In this document: positions 14,523 through 23,400 of the stretch, piece by piece
Layout of the letters: each line of letters begins with the position of its first letter
Numbering within the stretch: the stretch's first letter is position 1
Assembly: GCA_030849805.1 (NCBI GenBank)
Contig: JASANZ010001941.1
Coordinates: 1,270 to 26,072, forward strand
Direction of reading: 5' to 3'
Source of the DNA: Sergeia podlipaevii
Taxonomy: Eukaryota; Euglenozoa; Kinetoplastea; Trypanosomatida; Trypanosomatidae
Length of the DNA: 24,803 nt
The notes under the pieces: generated by a model
Database searches by the model: none
What the model was told of the DNA's origin: nothing
Seen by the model: only the letters and a program-made list of their open reading frames with translations
Translations under genes and position numbers: made by a program

Positions 14523-17500
14523 TCATTCACGAGATAAAGTATTTAACATCGACCTCATGAAGGGATCGTCAACATCGTCTGCAGTATTCGGCGCCCCAAT
14601 CTTCGACAAGGAAGGCCCCTGGTCACGCTCCACCGCAGCGGCTACGCTATCAGACAAGCAGCGCTTGTGCTCTGCTGGAACGCTACGCCGCCACACGTCA
14701 CGCAACCATTGAGCCTGCTGTGGAGGTGTGCGGGTGCCCAGAGAGACTAGTTGCTGAGAAGGTAGTACCACCTGATCCTCCACACGCAAGAGCCCTGGGG
14801 GAGACGCATTAAAATCATGCAAAAACTGAGCAACGTAGTAGTTGCGGCGATGCAGATCTCGCATAATCGTTGTCAGAGCAGCAGCCTCTCCGTCTACGCT
14901 CGTACTGCTAGCTTTCTTATGCTGGCTTTGTCGTTCTCTGCGGACCCTTGCACGCTGCTCCATCGAGCTGAGCGTCAAGCTTCCAAGCAGATACTCCAGA
15001 GTTCTCCTTGTATGAAGCCGGTTACACTCCTGATGAAGAGACGGCACTTGCTTCCCATCCTCGTTCTGCGATGTCCCTGAGCCAGCATTTCCAGTGGCCA
15101 AAGCAAAGCATTCGTTGTAAATGGCAAGGTGAAGTGAAGGCAAATCGCTATCAGAAAGTGGTATGCCTTGTATTCCTTGACGCCGTCCCTCTCTCGGCTG
15201 CTCATCGCGCCACGCGCGTACTCCTCGCGCAGTCACGCCAGCGTGCAGCAAAACTTGACACAAGGCAGCCTCCACATTTGCAGAGAAGATGGGCGAGCCA
15301 TCGCACTTGGCACTGCCTCCGCCGAAACGCAGGAGTAAGACACAAAGCAGGAGCACCTCTGGGCACGTGCGGCATACAATCATAGTAACACGCTCCACTG
15401 TACGCCGGTCTCCACGTAACAAACGAACAGCTGGAAGCGTGTTCTTGTCGCTGGTGCCTCTACCGCTCAAGAGGGATAGCACAGCTTCATAGTATACCGC
15501 TAGCCCGCGTGCCTTTTCAAAGTCCCTCTCGTTCTTCTTTGCGCGAGGCGGCAGAAGAACTGGATCTGCGCCAAAAGACCAAGCAAGAAGCTCCAAGAGA
15601 GAATAAAACAAGTGCTGGGCGGGCAACGGATTCCACGTCATCTCAGCATTCAATGCGTTACAAGAAGACTGATAGAGCAAGTGGGGGCTGTCGTCGGCGT
15701 CAGCGTTCGCCTCCGCGCTGCCACATGTCCTGTCGTCTGCGTCGCCAACAGCATCACTACTTTCATCGCGTTCTGCTCTTTCCTCTGAGGCCACCGGTGT
15801 TCTCACAGTTGCACTTTCAGTACCAGGGATATCTACCATGAGACGCTGCTGAGATCCGCCCTCCATCATACCAGCAGAGTCCGCCTGGCACATCTCCTCA
15901 AGCCAGCTTCCCTCCCCACTGTCGTACTCCGTATCTAGAGGGTAACCGCCATCGTCGTCATGATCATTACCCACCTTTGTCATGTCGCTCCCAGAGTTGG
16001 CAGCCAAATAGACATCATCCCATCCTCCTGCGACAGCGTCCATGAAAGCATTCTCTTCTTGTACATCAGCCGCGACGTGACCTAAGCAGTCACCGCCGGC
16101 AACGCTACTGATGCGTGTGACACTTCCAGCAAGTGAGAGCAAGGCGTATGCGAGTGGAGCTAGTAGTAGGGGCACTCGTGCGGCATCTGGAATGGTATTG
16201 GCGAGTGTGGCAAGATGTGCAAGAGTCAGCCCTAAAGTGGCGTGCGCCTGTTTTGCTGAGGAAGAAAAATGCGAGGCTGTTGGCTGAGCAATCATGCCCT
16301 CTGCGGGGAGATTGCTGCTGCTGTGTGTCTCTGCGTGCACAGCAGCATCACCCTTTGACTCGGGCGTGATGTCCATAAGCATCTCGCGACGATGAGATTC
16401 TAGCACACACCAGGCAAGAGAGCCTGAGCCAAAGCTGTCGAGCGTCACTTGCTGCCGTATTTGTAGCGAAACATGGCCGCTCTCTCCAATCTCGCCTTCC
16501 TGTTGCTGCAGTTCATGAAGCTGGCCCACCGCTGAGGCAGGCAGCATAGACCACAGCAACGCAGTGAGAAGTCGCTGTGAAGCAATGTGTGGTAGAAGAA
16601 AATCCAGCTCCGCTGCGTTTGTGGTTAGTAAGGCTCGTACGCCCGGCTGGCCACTGTGGGCAATGCTCATGACACTTGTCTTGTGCAGCTGCCCTGCAAG
16701 GCCAAGGGGACAGGCAGGAAGCAGATCGCGTGTAATGCACTCGGAAACAAGAAAAGAGTGTGGAGAGACGTTGAGTTCAAGCGATGATGGAGAAGAAGAA
16801 GAAGAAGAAGGCTCTCCAAGATATGCTAAAAGCTGTAGTAAGCGCAATAAAGGGTAAACAGATGGCTGCGAAGCCAGAACATCTCTGGTGCCAGCAGCAG
16901 CAACACTCTGCCCAGATCCTTCGCTGCTAAGAATCGTGGGTAGGGCAACGTAATCCTTGAAAATCTGTATTGCTGCTGAACGGGTTTCATAGAGTGCCGC
17001 AAGAGCCCACTGTGCAGCGCGCGCTGTGTTGCTGCTGTCTGTCGTGTACAAAGGGAGACGAGGAACTGCAGTGGCAAAGGCAAAAGAAGGACTAGAAGGA
17101 AAAAGGAACGCAGAAGATGGGGTGCATAAGAAGGCGGCCTTCGACACGCCAGCCGCAAGTGGTTCTTCAAACTTCTGTGCGCCGTCTTCCTTCTTGTCCT
17201 CATCCTCATGCGTAACTTTTTCCTCTGTTCCCTCGCCGCCACTTGAGGCCAGCAGTCGCCACTCTCGAAGCGCCACCTCCTTTCCAAACATAGAAGTCGG
17301 CTGTACTCCCTCCAGCGCCGCCAGCACCCACGTGGTGGCAACACAGCCCCCTGCGTGAAACTGCGTAGGAAAGCGCCGTGCTATCCGCGCGTGTACGGAG
17401 GCCCAGAGTGCTGAACCGGTCAAAGGACGCGCAGAGGGTACACGATGAAAGTAGCCAGCCTCCTCGTAGCATTCTAGCACCGTAGACAGAACCCGCGTCG

Positions 17501-19163
17501 CCCACACTGTGGCCTCACCATCATCACCATTGCGAATGTCGTCGTCAGTAAAAAGAGCAACCCAGTCAAGATAGCGCTCCGAGAGACGTTCCAGTGAAGC
17601 AGATGGGTCCGTCGATTGGTTCGTAGTATCACGCAGGTGAGGAAGAAAAGATTCCGCGAGGCTCATGGCCACAAGCGTGCTAGCCAGTAACACCCAGTCA
17701 GCGTACGGCTCCGATGTCGTATCAGCCCTCTCACTACCCCTGATGTCAAAGCCTTCCTTCCTATCAGCATTCAAAAAGCTGCTAGTACTTGTGGCAGTAG
17801 CGTCAGTGCAAAAGACCTGCCCAATCCACTGGCACACTAGCTGCTGTACAAGCTGCCGTGACCGTGTCACTGTCGGGGAAGTGAGATCCCCAGCGTCTGT
17901 GCTTGCAAGCGATGAAGCCACGAGCACCACACGCGCCACAAGGGCAGATGAAATGTAATACTTCTTGTTTTGGAGCCCCGCGAGTCTGCTGCGTAGCGCG
18001 GAAGCGTACGATGGAGGAAAAATTGCCTCAGGCTCTAAGAAGCCGCCTTGCCTTCGCGCACGAGTGAACCTCGCATTCTGTGAAGGCTGCATCAGATCCA
18101 GCGCACGCGCCTTCACTTGCTCCCCAACGACTCCCCCAGATGGTACATAGCGCAGGGAAGGAGGCAGATCGCACGGCATCAGATCAGGATTGCACCACCA
18201 CCATAGTGCAAACACCTCCAGAGCGAGTAGGCGAGTATATGTAGAGCGTTGGCGCTCAGGCGAGCCTACAAGGGATTCAAATGCAAGATACATGGAGAAC
18301 GCAGAGGCGCGGAGTACTGGCCGGAGACACGCTTCCAGCTTATTGCGCAATTCTTCTGGATAGTTGCAATATGGATACTTATACACAAAGATATTCCCTG
18401 CGTCGCGCTCCCGGTCCTTCTCCGCGCAGACCCCGTCAACGACGTGCGCTTGCGTTAGATCATCCAACACCGATGGACAATAAAGGGACAGCAAGGCTTG
18501 TTCAAGAAGACCACGCACAAACGGAGGTTCACGTGCGAGCTCAGCAGCAGCAGCGGCAGCACCACTATCACCTCCAGGCAGCGGAGATGCAGTGCCCTCT
18601 GCGGCTTTAGTAGCGTAGTGCTCTGAGGAAGGCTGAATGGTCTGTGTCGGAGGCGAAGACAAAGCAAGAGGGGATGTTGTGACAAACAGCGCTGCGTCTT
18701 GTATGAGACGTGGCAGCCGTGCCACCCCAGCGCTCGCGTTGATAGGCAGAGATGTAGCATGGCCATTGGTAAAGTCTGCTGGTGGCACAGTAAGAAACTT
18801 GTCCTGGCGCGCCTCCACATACAACGCTGCCTCTGTGAGATTAGGAAGAAAATGACGAGGCAACCACGAGGACTGAAAGTCAACCCCATTCGGTGCCGTC
18901 GACGCTGTGTTGTTTGCTGTATGCTGTGCGTTTACCCTTGTAGAGGGAGACAAAGAAGAAGGGTTAGTTATTGAAGTGAAAAGCTGAGTAAAAAGTGGCG
19001 ACACCCTGGTGCTGCTGCAGCCATCTACCTGGTGTGACGGCACGTGTGTGCTGACACAACGCGCATGAGCGGTAGGTAGTAGTGAAGAGAAGAGCAATCT
19101 GCGTCTGCACAGGGACGCCGAGTGGATCAGAGATCGTGAAACAAGACTACCCAAGGAGCGCAT
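14523..19163 (-). CDS. Large unrecognised protein, probably mitochondrial, 1546 aa
   Basis: I do not recognise this family. The first 50 residues are rich in Arg, Ser, Leu and Ala and lack acidic residues (start MRSLGSLVSRSLIHSASLCR). That is typical of a mitochondrial presequence, so import into the mitochondrion is inferred. The rest is Leu/Ala-rich and looks largely helical, with stretches such as WVLAALEGV and RAAQWALAALYETR that suggest a helical-repeat scaffold, although I cannot define a repeat unit. Low-complexity insertions include an Ala run near residue 205, an acidic Glu/Asp/Lys cluster near 655 and a Ser run near 788. No catalytic motif and no clear membrane span are visible. One unbroken frame of 4.6 kb with normal amino-acid use supports a real gene. 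A short upstream ORF overlaps its start codon. It could be an organelle RNA-processing or ribosome-assembly factor, but that is only a guess from size and targeting. Confidence 0.85.
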   Translation of the reverse strand: MRSLGSLVSRSLIHSASLCRRRLLFSSLLPTAHARCVSTHVPSHQVDGCSSTRVSPLFTQLFTSITNPSSLSPSTRVNAQHTANNTASTAPNGVDFQSSWLPRHFLPNLTEAALYVEARQDKFLTVPPADFTNGHATSLPINASAGVARLPRLIQDAALFVTTSPLALSSPPTQTIQPSSEHYATKAAEGTASPLPGGDSGAAAAAAELAREPPFVRGLLEQALLSLYCPSVLDDLTQAHVVDGVCAEKDRERDAGNIFVYKYPYCNYPEELRNKLEACLRPVLRASAFSMYLAFESLVGSPERQRSTYTRLLALEVFALWWWCNPDLMPCDLPPSLRYVPSGGVVGEQVKARALDLMQPSQNARFTRARRQGGFLEPEAIFPPSYASALRSRLAGLQNKKYYISSALVARVVLVASSLASTDAGDLTSPTVTRSRQLVQQLVCQWIGQVFCTDATATSTSSFLNADRKEGFDIRGSERADTTSEPYADWVLLASTLVAMSLAESFLPHLRDTTNQSTDPSASLERLSERYLDWVALFTDDDIRNGDDGEATVWATRVLSTVLECYEEAGYFHRVPSARPLTGSALWASVHARIARRFPTQFHAGGCVATTWVLAALEGVQPTSMFGKEVALREWRLLASSGGEGTEEKVTHEDEDKKEDGAQKFEEPLAAGVSKAAFLCTPSSAFLFPSSPSFAFATAVPRLPLYTTDSSNTARAAQWALAALYETRSAAIQIFKDYVALPTILSSEGSGQSVAAAGTRDVLASQPSVYPLLRLLQLLAYLGEPSSSSSSPSSLELNVSPHSFLVSECITRDLLPACPLGLAGQLHKTSVMSIAHSGQPGVRALLTTNAAELDFLLPHIASQRLLTALLWSMLPASAVGQLHELQQQEGEIGESGHVSLQIRQQVTLDSFGSGSLAWCVLESHRREMLMDITPESKGDAAVHAETHSSSNLPAEGMIAQPTASHFSSSAKQAHATLGLTLAHLATLANTIPDAARVPLLLAPLAYALLSLAGSVTRISSVAGGDCLGHVAADVQEENAFMDAVAGGWDDVYLAANSGSDMTKVGNDHDDDGGYPLDTEYDSGEGSWLEEMCQADSAGMMEGGSQQRLMVDIPGTESATVRTPVASEERAERDESSDAVGDADDRTCGSAEANADADDSPHLLYQSSCNALNAEMTWNPLPAQHLFYSLLELLAWSFGADPVLLPPRAKKNERDFEKARGLAVYYEAVLSLLSGRGTSDKNTLPAVRLLRGDRRTVERVTMIVCRTCPEVLLLCVLLLRFGGGSAKCDGSPIFSANVEAALCQVLLHAGVTARGVRAWRDEQPREGRRQGIQGIPLSDSDLPSLHLAIYNECFALATGNAGSGTSQNEDGKQVPSLHQECNRLHTRRTLEYLLGSLTLSSMEQRARVRRERQSQHKKASSTSVDGEAAALTTIMRDLHRRNYYVAQFLHDFNASPPGLLRVEDQVVLPSQQLVSLGTRTPPQQAQWLRDVWRRSVPAEHKRCLSDSVAAAVERDQGPSLSKIGAPNTADDVDDPFMRSMLNTLSRE

Positions 19164-19167
19164 CCAT
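19147..19167 (-). promoter_or_regulatory. Overlapping upstream ORF at the start of the 1546-aa gene
   Basis: An ATG at 19167-19165 precedes the main ATG (19163-19161) by four bases in another frame. It reads six codons and stops at TAG (19149-19147), inside the main coding sequence. It has G at -3 and G at +4. If scanning ribosomes use it, it would lower or modulate translation of the main frame. Confidence 0.5.
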
Positions 19168-19283
19168 CTCTCTATTTAAAAATATCAATCTACTGGCTAG
19201 CCTTCGATGCGAACAAAAGATTTTTAAAAGAAAATATCAGTATATATTAGGATATAAATTGCTATGGCAAGAACACAATCTTG

Positions 19284-19347
19284 CTTTCATCACAGTATTT
19301 GGAAAAAAAAGGAGAAGAGAAAATTGTTGGAGGAGAAAGGAGAGAAC
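19284..19347 (-). promoter_or_regulatory. Putative trans-splice acceptor of the 1546-aa gene
   Basis: On the coding strand a C/T-rich tract (19347 down to 19301, one short A-containing break) is followed by the first AG at 19285-19284. Use of this site gives a 5' UTR of about 120 nt. An out-of-frame ATG lies in that UTR four bases before the main start. Confidence 0.55.
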
Positions 19348-19410
19348 CAATAAGTGACTAAAAGAAAAAAACAGAAGCAAGCACTATGACGTCACTGTTG
19401 AAACCCACGA

Positions 19411-19478
19411 GTGTATGTGAGTGTGTGTATGTGTGTCTGTGTTTGTGTGTGTGTGTATGTGTGTGTGTGTGTGTGTGT
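19411..19478. repeat. Imperfect GT/CA dinucleotide repeat
   Basis: About 68 bases consist almost wholly of GT units with occasional AT, CT and TT interruptions. The coding strand reads CA/AC. The tract lies between the 1546-aa gene start and the phosphatase gene 3' end. Confidence 0.9.
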
Positions 19479-19533
19479 TTCATTTCACTAAGAAAATAAC
19501 AGCAGATGAAAGGAGTTATTAAAAGTATCTTTT

Positions 19534-19556
19534 CGTGTGTGTGTGTGAGTGTGTTT
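19534..19556. repeat. Short second GT repeat
   Basis: About ten GT units with one GA interruption, some 55 bases from the longer GT tract. It may be a remnant of the same expansion. Confidence 0.75.
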
Positions 19557-20451
19557 ATGCCCGTTTATTTATCGTGTTTTTGCTGCAAAGAATAATACAT
19601 ATGTGGTTATTGTAGCCCTTTGTTGAAGGATGTGGAAAGTGACGTGCCGTGCTCACGGAAAACGCAAAGACGAAATACCTGACGTTTGAAAACGTGGTAT
19701 TTTTTTTTACCAAAGATAACAACAACAATAAAAAAAAATGGATAACAAAATGAAGCGTCACGCGCCGTGATAATAAAACAACAACAACAACAAAATACGA
19801 CTCAAGGTTAGTCCAAATATTGCAGCAACAAAAAAAAAGGCAATGAGCAGGACGTCATACACCAAACGCATATTGAAGGGTACTCCTAACAAAAAAAAAA
19901 CGTTTCTAGGTTTTTTTTGAGTTTTTTTCCCCACAAAGCACTTTATCTTTTATCATTCTACATTGAATAACAATCCAATAAAAAGCAGAAGCAAGAAAAA
20001 AATCTGACGCCACCGCTTTCTTCACTGTGGAAAAGAAGTAAAAAAAAAGAACTATAAATGTACATTTAAAGCACACATTTCAAACAATCCCAATCAAAAA
20101 ACTTGCAGTACCACCCGCAGAGAACATTCTCTTCATGTACGCAAGCGTCGTAATCGCCAACCTTGTGTTGACAGTGGAATAGAAAGAAAAAGACAAGATA
20201 AAAAAATAACAAGAAATCACGCAATAGTCATCAGCTTCTGCTCTACGTGCTCATAAATATATCAAGATGCAATAAAAGAAAAAAAAAATAATCATACTCG
20301 CCAACTCATAGTTCTAAACACTTCTTCATAAGAGCGACCCATATCAACAACAATAATGACAAAAAAAGCAGCAGAAAAAAAAAAAAAAGAATTAAGTAAA
20401 AAAAAAAGTGAAGATAACACTGCTTGAGGTCTAGGGCAATATAAAGGCATC

Positions 20452-23400
20452 TCATTGGGCAGTCAAGCTTGCCACGACCGCTCTCCTTTCGGTCTTGGTT
20501 ATGTCTAGGGCTGACTCGCTTGCGGACCTCATCAGGGACGAAGAAGCAGCGAGAGGGGTAGCACTGTTTGACGGCACTTGCCTTCGCGACACAGACGTCA
20601 CCAATACAGTCGGCGTGGTAATGGTCGTACATGCAACACGCGTCGGTGATGAAGAAATCGTAGGGCTCGCTCTCGAAGAATTCACAGTGTTGGTGGGGGA
20701 AGCAGGCATGGAAGCACCTGGTGAACCTGCACGCCGTGCACTCGGCACTGGTGGTGGAGGCGCAGACGGAAAAGAATTCGGTGAAGCAAAGCAGCCTCTA
20801 CTCGCGCGCGCAACACCCTCAGATGGCATCGTCTGCGGGCCATGCTTTCCTACGGTGCCGCCGCCATCTCTAGAAGGGGATCCTTGATGGCCTGTGATGG
20901 ACGCATCGTAACTGAACGATTCATTGTTAGGGAAGCGCCCCAGAACCTCGCGCAGCGCTGATAAACGAATATAGTTGGTACTAGGTACTACGTATGCGTG
21001 ATTACGTAGAAAAGCCGTAATACAAAGCGCCAATAGCGGCCGAAACTGTGGACTGGTAGCGGCGGTGGGTGATGTGACTTTGCCACTGCCTCCTCCGCCC
21101 CCGCACGTTGGCAGCCTCGGGAATGAAGAGGTACTGCTTGCGGCCATATTGATGCCACTACTATTGTTGTTCATAGCTAATGGTAGCGCCGCTTTAGCAT
21201 CCTGCTCCAACTGCTGCTGCTGCTGTGGCGAATGCTTTTGCGAACGTTCCCAGCCGACAGATGGAGCACGTGAGACCGGAGCGAGCGGAGGAAGCTTCGA
21301 CACAAATTTGTTGACCCGCGTGATCCACTCTTCTAGAACGGTCTGCACAACGAATAGCTGGCGATCATTGCGGTTGCGCACAAAATCGTTGACAAGAATT
21401 GAGTGGGTACGATTCAAAGAAACAGACATGGGGGCATTCTCCACAATGACAACACGGTCCATAAGTCGACCAAGGCGACGCAGATCCTTTGTGTAAGCGA
21501 CCTCGCGGTACCATCGTAAATCCCTGTAAATCGTCTGGTCAAAGATATCAAAATCGGGGTCCAGGCGAGAAACAACAGGAAGCGCTACGTTGCGCACGCT
21601 CGCGGTCCAAAGCACAATCTCCACTCTAACGCCAAGTGCACCGGTGGCGAGTGCAGCCGCAGCTGCGGCATTCTTTTTAGCGATGCTGCCGGCGGTGCCA
21701 TTCAGCGCGCAATCTACTGGATTGTTCGTCGCAGGCATCCCTGCCTCACGTGCAAGTCCAGTGTGCTTAAAGGCATCATCGTACAGTCGCACGGAAGCAC
21801 GCTTGGTGTTACTCTCGGTTGTCTTGTACCCCGGCGACGGCCCTAGTCCCCTCAACTTCTTCAAAAGAGCTATTGCCCCAGGCCTCAAGAGCGGGGGCCC
21901 CATCCTGCGGTTATTGCACAGCGTCTCATCCAAGTCGAAGACAACCGTGATGGTGTTCTCGCGCTCCTGGGCATTGGCGAGATCAGGGAGAAGGTATTGA
22001 CGCGATATGTGGCCTGTTGCGGGTGGAGGAAGAAGGTACTCCAGCTCACCATTCTCCAGGTGCATATCGCGGATGGGGATCATGCGTGAAAACGCGCAAC
22101 CGCCTCCCTTTTGTTGATGCTGTGGCTGAACGGCTGAAGATGGCGGACAGGACGATTTCGGTCCTACTGGGTCTTTGCTGCTTGTGCATGCTAGCACTGA
22201 AGAGCTCCAGGCAGACGAACCGCCAGCGCCTGTGGTTGTCGCTGGTGTTGTTGTCATGGACGAGTCGAACGATGCCTGATCTGCTGTGACGGCTGGCTTT
22301 GTACGGCGCGGAGGTGGGGGGCCCATGGTAGAATGTGTCCCCATCGTAGTTGGACCTGTGCGTATGATGCTGCTGCGTAGAGGCGGAGGAAAAGGCGTCC
22401 CCTGCGTTGTCACCGGTACTGGCTGGGACACTACTCGTGGCAGCATACGCAAGCTCGTTCTCTTGTGAGGGGCATGCTTGAAGATTTTTGAATTCTCTAC
22501 GGTGAGTGATCCGTCTTTTCCCTTTGTTGCTGCGGCGCCATTGCCGTCCACAGGAGTGGTGGTAGCTGAAGTTTGTGTCTTGTCAGGAGCGTCAGTCATG
22601 GATTGAGTAGTCCTCACTACTTCCTCCGCTGCAATCAAAACTTGCGTAGACTCCCGCTGCAGCGGTCTCTCCTTCACCTTGGTGGCAGCCGCTTCATTGG
22701 TTTTGGGAGATTTCGCTATGCTCTTTTTGAGAAGCGAAGACCGCGTCTCCGCCATTACTGATGACTGCTGCTTCTTTTGTTCTTTACCTTCCTTCACGCG
22801 GTTCATAGGCATGCAGTTCGTCTTGGGGACCTGTGACTTATCCACCGGCGACGATGCCATTGCCGCGTCTCGGGCTTTCGATTTGCCCTTCTGTGCCCCT
22901 GTGCCGGGCGACTGTCTTACTGCTACAGCTGATGATGACGATAGCGGCAGTGGTGCAGTGACCTCTTCCTCCCCCTCTGCTCCCACCTCTCCTGATTGCC
23001 GCGGCGGCGCAGCAAACACCTTTTGTGGTATAGGGCGGTGCGTGCGCGTACTTTGGGGGGGTGCTAAAGCTGAGCTACTGCCAGTAAGCATACTCGCCGA
23101 AGAGTGCTCTGGTATCGAACGAGAAGAAGTGTTCTCAGGCAGAGAGGTGGAGATAGGTGTGGGGGACGCGTACTCCACACAGTCATTCCCAGCGTAAACA
23201 TCAAATGAAAGAGCATTGTCGAAAGAGTCATTGTCCGTGGGGCAGCGGTGCGAGCTGCCGTGCGAAGAAGAACCCCTAGGAGACGTAGCCAGGCTACCTA
23301 ATGTGCTGCCTCCGCTTAATGAATGACGAAGCAATGATGTTCCACGCATCTTGCGGGTACCTGGGTGTAGCCGCCGGCGGATCCTCTCCCGCTCCCGCCA

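Larger units (their letters stand above)
19164..20451. other. 1.3 kb intergenic region (3' UTR of phosphatase gene, 5' UTR of the 1546-aa gene)
   Basis: This is the longest gap in the window. It is A-rich on the plus strand with many 7-14 base A-runs, carries GT repeats near 19411-19478 and 19534-19556, and a CAA repeat at about 19779-19795. The small open frames in it are low-complexity products of these runs. No RNA gene was recognised. The long 3' UTR next to the phosphatase gene could carry post-transcriptional control elements, the usual mode in kinetoplastids. Confidence 0.6.

Noticed and set aside
19555..20340. Possible small RNA genes or a strand switch in the 1.3 kb gap
   Set aside because: No tRNA-like cloverleaf, snoRNA box pattern or spliced-leader sequence could be recognised, and the genes on both sides are on the same strand.
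22679..23197. 172-codon plus-strand frame and others opposite the phosphatase gene
   Set aside because: Shadows of the low-complexity arms of the phosphatase coding sequence.
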